Notes: a model not told the origin generated them from the letters alone. A stretch of 64,000 nt of DNA from Paenibacillus sp. OK003 (GCF_900109515.1 NZ_FOBD01000016.1:62001-126000), one strand, 5' to 3'. Shown: positions 43,148 to 52,087, counted from the stretch's first letter. Numbers and translations: made by a program.

Positions 43148-43891
43148 ATGGGTAAATCATTCGATCTGTCATTGGTTCTGGATTTCGTCCCTGAACTGCT
43201 GCGATATTTGCATATTACACTGATTGTACTGGGCGGTTCCATTGTGCTCGGTCTGGTGGGCGGTGTGCTTCTGGCGGTTCCGAGGTTATACCGGATTCCG
43301 GTGCTGAGCCAGCTCGCGACCCTGTACGTCTCTTTCATGCGGGGCACACCGATTCTCATCAAGTTGTTTCTGGTCTATTACGGATTACCCGAATTGCTCA
43401 AGCCTTTAGGGGTTGATCTGTCCAGGACCGATCCGCTGGTATTCGTCATCGTAACTTATGCGCTAAGTGATGCAGCGTCCTTTGCCGAAATCTTTCGCGG
43501 AGCTGTGCGCAGTGTGGACAAGGGCCAGACGGAAGCAGCTTATGCTGCGGGCTTGACCACGTTTCAGTCGTTTCGGCGCATTGTGGTACCGCAGGCACTC
43601 ATCGTTGCTTTTCCGAATATGGCAAATACGTTGATTGGCTCGTTAAAGGATACGTCACTTGCTTTTTCGATTGGTGTCATGGACATGGTGGGCAGGGGGC
43701 AAACGCTGATCTCGGCTACATCGCATGCACTTGAAGTGTATATCAGTCTGTCAATAGTCTACTATGTTATCGTGCTTGTACTTGAAAAAGGGTTTGCTCT
43801 CGCAGAACGCAGACTCCAGCGTCACGAACGTAAGAAAGAAGTCCGCGGGCCAGCAGTACGAGCTGAACGCCTGAAACGAATAGCGGGGTGA
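43148..43891 (+). CDS. Amino-acid ABC transporter permease (first of two)
   Basis: A 247-residue HisM-type permease: YLHITLIVLGGSIVLGLVGG, SFMRGTPILIKLFLVYYGLPELL, and the EAA loop EAAYAAGLTTFQSFRRIVVPQALIVAFPN. It ends in a basic tail. AAAGGTGAGCGACGGTT precedes the ATG. It would pair with the next gene product as a heterodimer, as TcyL and TcyM do. Confidence 0.87.
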   Translation: MGKSFDLSLVLDFVPELLRYLHITLIVLGGSIVLGLVGGVLLAVPRLYRIPVLSQLATLYVSFMRGTPILIKLFLVYYGLPELLKPLGVDLSRTDPLVFVIVTYALSDAASFAEIFRGAVRSVDKGQTEAAYAAGLTTFQSFRRIVVPQALIVAFPNMANTLIGSLKDTSLAFSIGVMDMVGRGQTLISATSHALEVYISLSIVYYVIVLVLEKGFALAERRLQRHERKKEVRGPAVRAERLKRIAG

Positions 43892-43895
43892 GCGA

Positions 43896-44606
43896 ATGTC
43901 TATTGATTTCAACTTTATCTACACATCTTTTTTCCAGATTCTCAAGGCATTGCCACTGACACTCGTCATTACGATTGTACCGTTAATCGCAGGCTTTGGC
44001 ATTGGTCTGGTTACTGCTTTAATCCGAATCTATAAGGTTCCCTGGGTCTACCGGATCGCTGATTTCTATGTTTCGTTTTTTCGGGGGACACCGATGCTGA
44101 TGCACTTGTTTCTAATCTATTACGGGATTCCGTTGATCATCGACAAGCTGGCTGCCCGGTACGGCTGGGCCTTTCAGTCTTCTTCCATTCCGATTCTGGT
44201 GTTCGTGCTCATTGCCTTCTCGTTGACTGCGGGATCTTATATGTCCGAGATTATCCGTTCCGGTATTCTTGCAGTGGACACCGGGCAGATGGAAGCTGCA
44301 CATGCCGTGGGCATGAGTACCTCCCAGGCCATGAGACGCATTATTTTACCGCAGGCGGTGGGTGCGGTTCTGCCGAATCTGTGCAGCATGTTTGTTGGTT
44401 TCCTGCATGGATCAACACTTGCGTTTACCGTGTCACAGATGGATATTCTCGGGAAAGCGGATGTGGTGGCTTCGGTTAGTCTGAAATTTCTGGAGGCTTT
44501 CATTGCTGCCGCATTGATCTATTGGGGTCTGACAGTGATTGTCGAGCGGATTACAGCTTTGCTGGAACGCAGAGTTGCCGTGTACAGCAAAGGAGGGGTG
44601 TCATGA
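43896..44606 (+). CDS. Amino-acid ABC transporter permease (second of two)
   Basis: A 236-residue HisM-type permease with SFFRGTPMLMHLFLIYYGIPLII and EAAHAVGMSTSQAMRRIILPQAVGAVLPN. It is a paralog of the first permease. GGGGTGAGCGA precedes the ATG. Its stop overlaps the ATG of the ATPase gene. Confidence 0.87.
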   Translation: MSIDFNFIYTSFFQILKALPLTLVITIVPLIAGFGIGLVTALIRIYKVPWVYRIADFYVSFFRGTPMLMHLFLIYYGIPLIIDKLAARYGWAFQSSSIPILVFVLIAFSLTAGSYMSEIIRSGILAVDTGQMEAAHAVGMSTSQAMRRIILPQAVGAVLPNLCSMFVGFLHGSTLAFTVSQMDILGKADVVASVSLKFLEAFIAAALIYWGLTVIVERITALLERRVAVYSKGGVS

Positions 44607-45355
44607 TATCGCTGACGAATATACACAAATCATTTGGCCAGCAGGAAGTGTTGAAAGGTATTGATCTGACTGTGGAGCAGGGGGATGTTGTTGCCATTCT
44701 TGGACCGAGTGGGTCGGGCAAAACGACATTGCTGCGCTGTGTGAATTTTCTTGAACGTGCCGATGAGGGCAAGGTACAGATCAGCGGATTAACCGTAGAC
44801 TGCAAGCATGCCCGCAAACATGACATTGTGCAGTTGCGGCGAAAAACGGCGATGGTGTTCCAGCACTATAACCTGTTCAAACATAAAACGGTGCTGGATA
44901 ACGTAACGGAAGGGTTAATCATCGCTCAGAAAATGTCCAAAGCCGATGCTCGTGAACGAGCCTTGCGCGTGCTTGAACAAGTGGGCCTGTCCGCCAAAAT
45001 TAATGAGTATCCCAGCATGCTGTCAGGTGGACAACAGCAGCGGGTAGGCATTGCTCGGGCGCTGGCATTGAATCCAGAGGTAATTTTATTTGATGAACCT
45101 ACCTCGGCGCTTGATCCTGAACTTGTAGGGGAGGTGCTGTCGGTCATTCGATCGATTGCCCAGGAGGGTATCACCATGATTGTCGTCACCCACGAAATGG
45201 GTTTTGCCCGCGAGGTGGCGAATCGAGTTGTATTCATGGATGGGGGTTCCGTAGTGGAAGAAGGAACGCCGGAGGACGTATTTGTGCGACCCAAACAGGA
45301 ACGTACCCGCCAATTCCTCAGCCGTTACTCATCCGATTGGAGTTACGTCATCTGA
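44603..45355 (+). CDS. Amino-acid ABC transporter ATPase (TcyN/GlnQ type)
   Basis: A 250-residue ATPase. Walker A is GPSGSGKTTLL, the signature LSGGQQQRVGIARAL, Walker B ILFDEPTSALDPEL, and the switch region VVTHEMGFAREVANRVVFMDGG. It powers the two permeases upstream. AAAGGAGGGGTGTC precedes the ATG at 44603; the longer in-frame opening at 44522 overlaps the permease gene and has no site. Confidence 0.92.
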   Translation: MISLTNIHKSFGQQEVLKGIDLTVEQGDVVAILGPSGSGKTTLLRCVNFLERADEGKVQISGLTVDCKHARKHDIVQLRRKTAMVFQHYNLFKHKTVLDNVTEGLIIAQKMSKADARERALRVLEQVGLSAKINEYPSMLSGGQQQRVGIARALALNPEVILFDEPTSALDPELVGEVLSVIRSIAQEGITMIVVTHEMGFAREVANRVVFMDGGSVVEEGTPEDVFVRPKQERTRQFLSRYSSDWSYVI

Positions 45356-45387
45356 CGATATAGGCGCAAGCTGGAGTAACTGACGAT

Positions 45388-45437
45388 CCCGGCCCGGCAT
45401 ATGCTGTAGCAGGCAAATGCTGATAGGCCGGGTTTTT
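45388..45437 (+). terminator. Terminator of the cystine-type ABC operon, with a possible sporulation promoter in its loop
   Basis: CCCGGCC (45388-45394) pairs with GGCCGGG (45426-45432), followed by TTTTT. Within it, CATATGCTG (45398-45406) with AC 17 bases upstream (45379-45380) is one mismatch from a sigma-K promoter and could drive the small-protein genes that follow. Confidence 0.7.
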
Positions 45438-45476
45438 CTATGGGTGAAGCAGGCCGTGACGGTAAGGAGGAGGACC

Positions 45477-45764
45477 ATGCAGAGCAAAATCGATGAAATA
45501 CTCACACATATTGCACATTCTCACCAGCAGGTTGCGCGTGTACTGGATGCCAAACGTCAAGTCGCTGTGCGCATGTCTGAAATCATCAATCATTTGCCGG
45601 ATATCGAACCGGAGCTGGATGGCGTTGACGGTCTGCTGGATAGCTCGGGACAAATCAACAAAAGCATCATCTCCTATTTGGGAGGCCTGGCAGACCTGGA
45701 AGAAGCCGTAGCCGAAACGCTGACCCAGGTCATGCGGGAGATGGCGGATCAAGAGGAAGAATAA
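45477..45764 (+). CDS. Small helical protein 1 of a paralogous trio
   Basis: A 95-residue acidic helical protein of unknown function. The segment ILTHIAHSHQQVARVLDAKRQVAVRM resembles segments in the next two proteins (AAKMQWNVALILEAKAIEA and SIAHSQQALARILDSVAS), so the three appear to be paralogs. GTAAGGAGGAGGACC precedes the ATG. It opens the second glycan block and is followed closely by its relatives. No signal peptide or membrane span. A structural or carrier part of the spore surface is possible but unproven. Confidence 0.7.
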   Translation: MQSKIDEILTHIAHSHQQVARVLDAKRQVAVRMSEIINHLPDIEPELDGVDGLLDSSGQINKSIISYLGGLADLEEAVAETLTQVMREMADQEEE

Positions 45765-45781
45765 GCCCGGAAGGCGGGTGA

Positions 45782-46126
45782 ATGGACATGAGCAGAGAAC
45801 AAAGTCTCATCCTGATGTTGGATGCAGCCGCCAAAATGCAGTGGAATGTTGCCCTGATTTTGGAGGCCAAGGCGATTGAAGCCGAGAAGGTAAGGAACTG
45901 GGCGCTAAATCATTTGAACGGTGAGGCTTTTCTGACGCATAGCGATCAGGTCGCAGAGCCACTCAAAATGCATGATCAGCTGGTGGAAATACTGGAAGGA
46001 TTGACCCGAATGGAAACCGGATTATGCAACAACCTGAAGGCCATCTTGGTGCAGAGTGATGGTGAAGAAGGCGGCATGGACGGTGGCATGTTTGGCGGTA
46101 TGGATATGGGGGATCTCGGAAAATGA
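45782..46126 (+). CDS. Small helical protein 2 of a paralogous trio
   Basis: A 114-residue protein, helical for about 85 residues (LILMLDAAAKMQWNVALILEAKAIEAEKV and later HDQLVEILEGLTRMETGL), then a Gly/Met/Asp-rich end (GGMDGGMFGGMDMGDLGK). GGAAGG lies 7 bases before the ATG. Its stop overlaps the ATG of the third member, so the two are translationally coupled. Function unknown. Confidence 0.7.
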   Translation: MDMSREQSLILMLDAAAKMQWNVALILEAKAIEAEKVRNWALNHLNGEAFLTHSDQVAEPLKMHDQLVEILEGLTRMETGLCNNLKAILVQSDGEEGGMDGGMFGGMDMGDLGK

Positions 46127-46422
46127 GTCTGTTGCGGCGTGAGCAGGAAGCGAAACTGTCCCTCATTGAGTCCATTGCACACAGTCAGCAGGCGCTCGCC
46201 CGCATTCTGGACAGTGTGGCCAGCGTGTCTGCCCACTCCGAAGTATCCGCCCGCAGTCTGGCTGAGAACATTCGTGTGCTGAGCCGTTATCAAGAGGAGA
46301 TGTCCCGGATGATTACGGGGATTCAATTGGCCCGAATCCAGCATGGGGAGCCTGGTGTGCCCTGGCTCAAAGATCCTGGATATGCGATACGCATGGTCCA
46401 GAACATACAGGAGGAATGTTGA
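46123..46422 (+). CDS. Small helical protein 3 of a paralogous trio
   Basis: A 99-residue protein beginning SLLRREQEAKLSLIESIAHSQQALARILDSVASV, related to the first member, and ending in a short Cys-terminated tail (NIQEEC). The start overlaps the previous stop (ATGA). It overlaps no other gene at its end; the next ATG is two bases past the stop. Function unknown. Confidence 0.7.
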   Translation: MSLLRREQEAKLSLIESIAHSQQALARILDSVASVSAHSEVSARSLAENIRVLSRYQEEMSRMITGIQLARIQHGEPGVPWLKDPGYAIRMVQNIQEEC

Positions 46423-46423
46423 C

Positions 46424-46765
46424 ATGTTAAAGAAGAAAAAAATACGTCTGAGAACCAAAAGAGCATTGCTTGCCCGCGGGACCCGTCTGCGTAAAATCCG
46501 CAAGTTGCGTGCGGTCAAAGGCAAACGTGTACTGCACAAACGTACCCTCAAAGGACGCAGTGCGTGGCTCAAAAAAAAGAAACGTACGGCAGGGCGGCAC
46601 CGGAGTCTGAAGCCCGCGCAACCGTTCGTCCCGGCTACCCCTACCGATCCGAACCCGGACAGTGCATACAGTCAGGGCTACAACGAGGCGTACAACGAGG
46701 GATTCAACGCGGGTTTCGCCAAGGGATTCGAGGACGGACATCAGCTGGCTTACAAAGCGCAATAG
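46424..46765 (+). CDS. Basic protein with C-terminal Gly/Tyr/Phe periodic motif
   Basis: A 113-residue protein in two parts. Residues 1-65 are extremely basic (KKKKIRLRTKRALLARGTRLRKIRKLR), then a Pro-rich hinge. Residues 80-113 repeat a four-residue pattern (YSQGYNEAYNEGFNAGFAKG, then FEDGHQLAYKAQ). The same GYxxGYxxG pattern occurs singly in several glycosyltransferases of the locus, so this protein could be a hub that binds them. CAGGAGGA lies 8 bases before the ATG. It closes the four-gene unit. Function unknown. Confidence 0.7.
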   Translation: MLKKKKIRLRTKRALLARGTRLRKIRKLRAVKGKRVLHKRTLKGRSAWLKKKKRTAGRHRSLKPAQPFVPATPTDPNPDSAYSQGYNEAYNEGFNAGFAKGFEDGHQLAYKAQ

Positions 46766-46822
46766 CAGAATAGGTATACATTTTCGGATGACTATAGATG
46801 CATGTCCAATATATAACGATTG

Positions 46823-46846
46823 CCCGGGGGGACAGATCCCTCCGGG
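46823..46846 (+). terminator. Probable intrinsic terminator
   Basis: CCCGGGGGGA and TCCCTCCGGG pair with a short loop; the T-rich TTATTTGT follows. The rest of 46766-47022 shows no gene. Confidence 0.6.
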
Positions 46847-47022
46847 TTATTTGTATCGCCGCAAAAGCGGACATGCCCGTGCAGGCGGATGTGGAGGGCA
46901 GACGCCAATTTTGCGCCTTGCAGGACACCCGTCCATGATGCATCTGACCCCGGGGCATATCCTTTAGAGGGAACACCAATCTCGGAGAGAATCTGGAATG
47001 GTCTCTCCTGAAGGAAGACAGG

Positions 47023-48117
47023 GTGAAGGATGTGGCAAAACGACGACACCGACCGCCTACAGAAGCGGAGACGGCATACCGCGGCGGATATGCAGAAGGC
47101 CGCAGATTTGGCGGCTGTCAGGCCGTGATGGAGCGAGTACAGATGTTTGAGCCGACCGTGCGGAATATGAAGGTGCTGTACATTCCGCAGGGATTCGATG
47201 CCATCGACGAAGGCGTCATTGGAGCCTTGCAGCAATCTGTTCGTGAGTGTGTTGTCGGATCGCCGGCAACCATGCTGCAGGAAGCCAGCCAGCATAGGCC
47301 CGATCTGGTGCTGGTCATGAATGGACTACACGTATTTCCCCCCGATCATCTGGAACAGGTAAAAGGCATAAGGGCACTGGGAATTCGTACAGCAGTGTGG
47401 TTTGTGGATGATCCGTATTTTACCGAAGATACGACAACCATCTGTCAGCATTATGATGTCGTGTTCACGCATGAGGAAGCGGCTGTGCCGTTCTATACTG
47501 CACATGGAGCGGGCCGGGTAATCTATATGCCGCTTGCAGTGAACCCGGGAATGTTTCAACCAAGGCGCACCGCGCCGCAGCATCAGTATGACATTTGTTT
47601 TATCGGCACCGGATTCTGGAACCGAATCGCACTGTTCGACGAGCTGGCACCTTTTCTGGCGGACAAAAAGGTATTTATTGCGGGCAGCCAGTGGAACCGG
47701 CTGAAACGCTCCGACATCCTGGGCCGATTCATTCATGAAGGCTGGATTGATCCTGGAGCGACAGTGGATTATTACAATGGCGCCAAAATCGTCATTAACG
47801 TTCATCGGACTTGTGAGAATGGGGAAGACAATCGCAATACGCATCATCTTGAAGGTCATTCCATTAATCCACGCACGTATGAGATTAGTGCCTGTGGCAC
47901 GATGCAAATTACGGATGCGCGCAAAGATCTGCCCCGCTATTACAAGCCGGGATACGACATCGAGACGTTCACATCGGCGGCTGAACTTCAGCGCAAAATC
48001 AAATATTATCTGCACCATGAAGAGGAACGGCAAGCCCTAGCTTGGCGAGGGCTGCTCACCACGCTGAACCAGCATACGTTTAACCGTCGTATCGCTCAGC
48101 TGCTGGAGCATGTATAG
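47023..48117 (+). CDS. CgeB-like spore glycosyltransferase
   Basis: A 364-residue GT-B type protein of the CgeB family. CgeB acts in glycosylation of the outermost spore layer in B. subtilis. After a basic start (KRRHRPPTE) comes the motif AYRGGYAEGRRFGG. Family features are TAVWFVDDPYFTE, VIYMPLAVNPGMF, YDICFIGTGFWNR and the acceptor-side INPRTYEISACGTMQITDARKDLPRYY. The GTG at 47023 is chosen, with AAGGAAG upstream; a GTG at 47032 is also possible. It has a tandem paralog immediately downstream. Confidence 0.82.
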   Translation: MKDVAKRRHRPPTEAETAYRGGYAEGRRFGGCQAVMERVQMFEPTVRNMKVLYIPQGFDAIDEGVIGALQQSVRECVVGSPATMLQEASQHRPDLVLVMNGLHVFPPDHLEQVKGIRALGIRTAVWFVDDPYFTEDTTTICQHYDVVFTHEEAAVPFYTAHGAGRVIYMPLAVNPGMFQPRRTAPQHQYDICFIGTGFWNRIALFDELAPFLADKKVFIAGSQWNRLKRSDILGRFIHEGWIDPGATVDYYNGAKIVINVHRTCENGEDNRNTHHLEGHSINPRTYEISACGTMQITDARKDLPRYYKPGYDIETFTSAAELQRKIKYYLHHEEERQALAWRGLLTTLNQHTFNRRIAQLLEHV

Positions 48118-48179
48118 ATATTCCATCTGCAGGACAGCAGCATAGAGAACACTATCCCAAAAATAAAAGGAGTGGCGGT

Positions 48180-49319
48180 ATGACTCTCAAACACCGTAAA
48201 ACGAGAAAGTCTCATGCACCAGTGCTCAGTCTGGCTGACCAAGCACGTAAAAATGGGCAACATGCCGGATATGATGCGGGCAAGGAAGAAGGATATTTGC
48301 GCGGCCGTGCCAACTATATTGTCAATTGTGCACAGGAACCACTGCCTTTCCGGCAGCTGCACGTGCTGTACGTATCCTCAGGTAAAGGATTCCCGTACTC
48401 CCCACTGGACGAAGCCATTATGGCAACATTGCAGGGCATGGTTGCGCAGGTAACGCTTTCCGATCCACGTCAGCCTGTATCCGAAATTGCATTGCAAACA
48501 CGCCCTGACCTGGTGCTTGTGCTGGATGGCATGGATATTCCGCTGGAACATCTGGATACGATTCGTCAAGCAGGCATTCAGACGGCAATTTGGCTAACGG
48601 ATGATCCGTACTATACGGATATGACGCTGGAGTCAGTAAGGCATTTCGACCATGTGTTCACATTGGAACTGAACTGTGTCGAATTGTATCGACAAAACGG
48701 CTGTCCTTCCGTTCACTACCTGCCTTTTGCAGCTTTTACCAATCATTACTTTCCAATTACGACCCCATCACCCTTGCACCGGGATGTCAGCTTTATCGGT
48801 TCGGCCTACTGGAACCGGGTGTATTTCTTCAATCCAATCATGGCACAGCTGATGTCGCATAATACCGTATTTAATGGCATCTGGTGGGACCGCCTGCCTG
48901 ACTATGCTGCTTACGGTGAGAAGATCGAACTGGGTCGCTGGATGAGTCCGCAGGAAACGAACGATGTCTATAACGGCACCAAAATTGTCATTAACCTTCA
49001 CCGCTCTCACGAAGATGATTCCGTTAACAACAACCATGTTAAAATTCTACCCGCCTCCCCGAATCCGAGAACATTTGAAATTGCGGCTTCCACAACTCTT
49101 CAATTGACCGATGCGCGGGATGACCTGGCACGTTTCTATAAACCGGGTGTGGAAATTGAGACCTACTCTTCCCCTCAGGAGCTGCTCGATAAGGTCGAAT
49201 ACTATCTCACTCATGAGAAAGAGCGCCGTGAAATTGCCCTTCGAGGGCTGGAGCGGACATTGAAGGATCACACGTACGGCAAAAGAATCAATGAAATGTT
49301 AAGCATCATATTCCCTTAA
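48180..49319 (+). CDS. CgeB-like spore glycosyltransferase, second copy
   Basis: A 379-residue paralog of the preceding protein: TAIWLTDDPYYTD, YLPFAAFTNHYF, RDVSFIGSAYWNR and NPRTFEIAASTTLQLTDARDDLARFY. It also begins with a basic leader (LKHRKTRKSHAP) followed by HAGYDAGKEEGYLRG, the shared Gly/Tyr motif. AAAGGAGTGGCGGT precedes the ATG. Two diverged CgeB copies in tandem suggest two sequential or parallel transfer steps. Confidence 0.83.
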   Translation: MTLKHRKTRKSHAPVLSLADQARKNGQHAGYDAGKEEGYLRGRANYIVNCAQEPLPFRQLHVLYVSSGKGFPYSPLDEAIMATLQGMVAQVTLSDPRQPVSEIALQTRPDLVLVLDGMDIPLEHLDTIRQAGIQTAIWLTDDPYYTDMTLESVRHFDHVFTLELNCVELYRQNGCPSVHYLPFAAFTNHYFPITTPSPLHRDVSFIGSAYWNRVYFFNPIMAQLMSHNTVFNGIWWDRLPDYAAYGEKIELGRWMSPQETNDVYNGTKIVINLHRSHEDDSVNNNHVKILPASPNPRTFEIAASTTLQLTDARDDLARFYKPGVEIETYSSPQELLDKVEYYLTHEKERREIALRGLERTLKDHTYGKRINEMLSIIFP

Positions 49320-49379
49320 TCCTGCCGAAAGGAGGTGTGCACAGAACCCTGGATATTCGTATTCAGGGTCCGTGCGGCC

Positions 49380-50981
49380 ATGGCGACTAAACCCAAACTC
49401 ATGTTATTTTCCCATGTGTGCAACACCCGCAGCATTACGGGTGCGGAGAAGCTGTTGCTTCATTTTATGAGGGAGATGGCCTCCATCTTCGATTGTGTGC
49501 TCGTGGTTCCTCAGGAAGGAAAGCTTGCCGGACTTGCGCGGAGATTCGATATTCAGGTCAAAGTATGCTTCCTGCCGATGCTTCACGGTGTGTACACACC
49601 TTACCGGGGGATTGCAACAGATGCAGAACAGCTTCGCCATAAACCGGCTTATCAGGACGTGGTCTCCCTTATCCGGGAGACTGCACCTGATCTGGTGTTA
49701 ACAAATACCTGTGTCAATGTGATGCCGGCCGTAGCAGCGAAGTCTCTGCAAATTCCGGTGATCTGGAAGATTACCGAAATTATTCAGTTGAATGAACATA
49801 CAAACGAAGCTGTACAGATGATAGGGCGTTACTCGGATTGGATCATAGGCATATCCGAAAGTGCGGTAGCGACATTCAAACAAGCCGGCATGAGTGCCAA
49901 ATTGACCGTGATCTCCCCAACCTGGGACCCGGCTTTGCCGGACCCTGAGCGATGGGTTCACTTGAGGGAACGCAAACGTAAAGAGCTTGGTCTCAAGTCA
50001 TCGCAGAACTGTATCGGTTACATCTCTTCCTTCATATATGATGCCAAAGGTCTGAAACCTTTTGTGGATATGGCTCTGCAATTGTGTGAAACCCATCCGC
50101 GTTGCCGTTTCTGGATCATTGGTACGTCAGCGGACAAAAAGTACTATGACGAGTGTGTATCCCGGGTGAAAAAATCCGGTTATTATCGCAGATTTACCTT
50201 TACGCCGTTTGAAGAGAGCGTATCTCTCGCTTATACGGCTATGGATATGATTGTCATTCCGAGCATGGTCAAAGAAGGCTTCGGCATGACCGCGCTGGAG
50301 GGGCTTTATTTTGCCAAACCGGTTATTGCTTTTGCCCAAGGCGGGCTCAAGGAATTGCTGGAATCGGTAGGCAGTGGTGCATTTTTGGCTCCGGCCGGGG
50401 ATTCCCAGGCGCTTGTCACTTTGGCAACAACCCTGCTAAATGATCCTGAACTGGCCTCCGACACCGGTTGGCGTAATCGGACAGAAGCGGAAAAGCTGTA
50501 CGGTATTGAAACCTACAGGGCAAAGCTGCATACGATGGTGACACAGTGGTTGATGCGTTTTCCCGGATGGTTTCCGTACATTCAGCCTCCGAATGGTCCA
50601 GTGTACGCATGGGGTGAGGGCCGTTTGCGAACCGTGCTGATTCTGGAACCTACTTCGGTTCGGGCACGATTGTTCCCATTGACTGTAATTCAGGCATTGC
50701 CACTCTCGCCCTTGCCTCCACTTGCCATTGGTCAGCCTGTTCATGAAGAAACAGAACCTCGCTCAAGCCACAGAACGGGACGAAGTCGTTACCCGCATTC
50801 AACCCACCGCAACGGGGTTCGTGACCGAATGAAACGAGGAACGGGAACAGGCGGGAGGAAGCTGAAGGCAAGCAAAAAGAAGAAACAACGTGTGCGCGTG
50901 GGGCAGCCGACTGTTCGCAAACGTGCGCCTGGCAAAGCCAAACGAAGCCGGGTTCGCCGGAAATTATCCAATAGACGATGA
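49380..50981 (+). CDS. GT4-family glycosyltransferase with basic C-terminal tail
   Basis: A 533-residue protein. Residues 1-375 form a GT-B/GT4 enzyme (LMLFSHVCNTRSITGAEKLLLHFM, then IPSMVKEGFGMTALEGLYFAKPVIA with the donor-binding EGFGMTALE). Residues about 395-475 are a Pro-rich linker region, and about 475-533 are strongly basic (KKKKQRVRVG, RKRAPGKAKRSRVRRK). The frame opens at GTG 49335, but that codon overlaps the AAAGGAGG site (49328-49335); ATG 49380 fits the family start, though it lacks a good site of its own. The basic tail parallels the basic leaders of other proteins in the locus. Confidence 0.78.
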   Translation: MATKPKLMLFSHVCNTRSITGAEKLLLHFMREMASIFDCVLVVPQEGKLAGLARRFDIQVKVCFLPMLHGVYTPYRGIATDAEQLRHKPAYQDVVSLIRETAPDLVLTNTCVNVMPAVAAKSLQIPVIWKITEIIQLNEHTNEAVQMIGRYSDWIIGISESAVATFKQAGMSAKLTVISPTWDPALPDPERWVHLRERKRKELGLKSSQNCIGYISSFIYDAKGLKPFVDMALQLCETHPRCRFWIIGTSADKKYYDECVSRVKKSGYYRRFTFTPFEESVSLAYTAMDMIVIPSMVKEGFGMTALEGLYFAKPVIAFAQGGLKELLESVGSGAFLAPAGDSQALVTLATTLLNDPELASDTGWRNRTEAEKLYGIETYRAKLHTMVTQWLMRFPGWFPYIQPPNGPVYAWGEGRLRTVLILEPTSVRARLFPLTVIQALPLSPLPPLAIGQPVHEETEPRSSHRTGRSRYPHSTHRNGVRDRMKRGTGTGGRKLKASKKKKQRVRVGQPTVRKRAPGKAKRSRVRRKLSNRR

Positions 50982-50995
50982 AGGCAGGGATTGCG

Positions 50996-52087
50996 ATGAA
51001 GATCATGACGGTGCTGGGTACGCGACCTGAAATTATACGGCTCAGCCTGATCATTTCCAAGCTGGACCAGTACGCGTCCAAACATATTCTGGTACACACG
51101 GGACAGAACTTCACGGAAAGTCTCAGCGGTCTTTTCTTTAAGGAAATGGGCCTACGGGCTCCGGACTATGTGCTTCAGGATGAAGCGGCCTCGTTGGGCC
51201 GACAGTTATCGTCGATGTTTACGCAAATGGAAGATTTATTACATCAGGAAAAACCCGATAAAGTGCTGCTGCTCGGTGATACGAACAGTGCTTTATGTGC
51301 TGTTCTGGCTGAACGGATGGGCATACCCGTCATTCATATGGAAGCAGGCAATCGATGCTTTGATCTGGATGTGCCCGAGGAGAAAAATCGCAGGGTTATC
51401 GACGCCATTTCCACCATTAATATGCCGTATACCGAACAGAGTAAGAAACATCTGGTTAGCGAAGGGGTGCCTAGTCGCCGAATTGTGCTGACAGGCAACC
51501 CGATCTATGAAGTGATGCGTCACTATGACGCACAGGTAAGTTCCAGCAAAATACTGAAAAAATTGAAGCTGAAGTCCGGGCAATATTTTTTGGTTACGGC
51601 CCATCGGGCGGAGAACGTCGACCATCCTCCTCATTTGCTGGAGATCATGAAAGGCTTGAACCAGGTCGCTGAAGAACATGCCATGCGAGTCATATGCAGC
51701 ATTCACCCTCGAACGGCTATTCGAATCGCCGAGCATCTGCAACTGGAGATGCACCCGCTGGTGGAATTTCACGAACCATTCGGTTTTTTCGACTTCGTGA
51801 TGCTGGAGCGACATGCACGCTGTGCACTTACGGACAGCGGTACCGTACAGGAGGAGTGCTGCATTATGGGTGTGCCTACGGTAACCATGCGTCGCACGAC
51901 AGAAAGACCGGAGACGGTGGATTGCGGCAGCAACGTGGTCTCAGGTCTGGATGCGGAGCGTATTGCGGGCTGTGTGAAAGTAATGACCGAAATTTCAAAC
52001 GACTGGGATTGTCCACAAGGCTACAAAGCAACCGATGTATCCAGTAAAGTGGTCAAATTTCTGCTTGGAGGGAAAATGCATGTTTGA
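50996..52087 (+). CDS. UDP-N-acetylglucosamine 2-epimerase-like enzyme (WecB/CapG/WbvD type)
   Basis: A 363-residue non-hydrolysing 2-epimerase. It opens MTVLGTRPEIIRLSLIISKLD and has VLLLGDTNSALCAVLAERMGIPVIHMEAGNRCFD, NMPYTEQSKKHLVSEG and LTDSGTVQEECCIMGVPTVTMR. The following two genes encode a 4,6-dehydratase and an RmlD-like reductase, which points to the CapG/WbvD role: C-2 epimerisation of a UDP-acetamido-6-deoxy-L-sugar rather than of UDP-GlcNAc itself. ATG 50996 is chosen, with AGGGA upstream; ATG 50978 overlaps the previous stop. It overlaps the next gene by 8 bases. Confidence 0.85.
   Translation: MKIMTVLGTRPEIIRLSLIISKLDQYASKHILVHTGQNFTESLSGLFFKEMGLRAPDYVLQDEAASLGRQLSSMFTQMEDLLHQEKPDKVLLLGDTNSALCAVLAERMGIPVIHMEAGNRCFDLDVPEEKNRRVIDAISTINMPYTEQSKKHLVSEGVPSRRIVLTGNPIYEVMRHYDAQVSSSKILKKLKLKSGQYFLVTAHRAENVDHPPHLLEIMKGLNQVAEEHAMRVICSIHPRTAIRIAEHLQLEMHPLVEFHEPFGFFDFVMLERHARCALTDSGTVQEECCIMGVPTVTMRRTTERPETVDCGSNVVSGLDAERIAGCVKVMTEISNDWDCPQGYKATDVSSKVVKFLLGGKMHV

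Noticed and set aside
44522..44602. 27-residue N-terminal extension of the ABC ATPase
   Set aside because: It overlaps the permease gene and has no ribosome site, while AAAGGAGGGG stands before the ATG at 44603.
49337..49390. 17-codon frame right after AAAGGAGG, a possible leader peptide before the GT4 gene
   Set aside because: Its GTG is only one base from the ribosome site, too close for efficient initiation, and the peptide has no regulatory codons. The site may instead serve the GT4 gene in some way not seen here.
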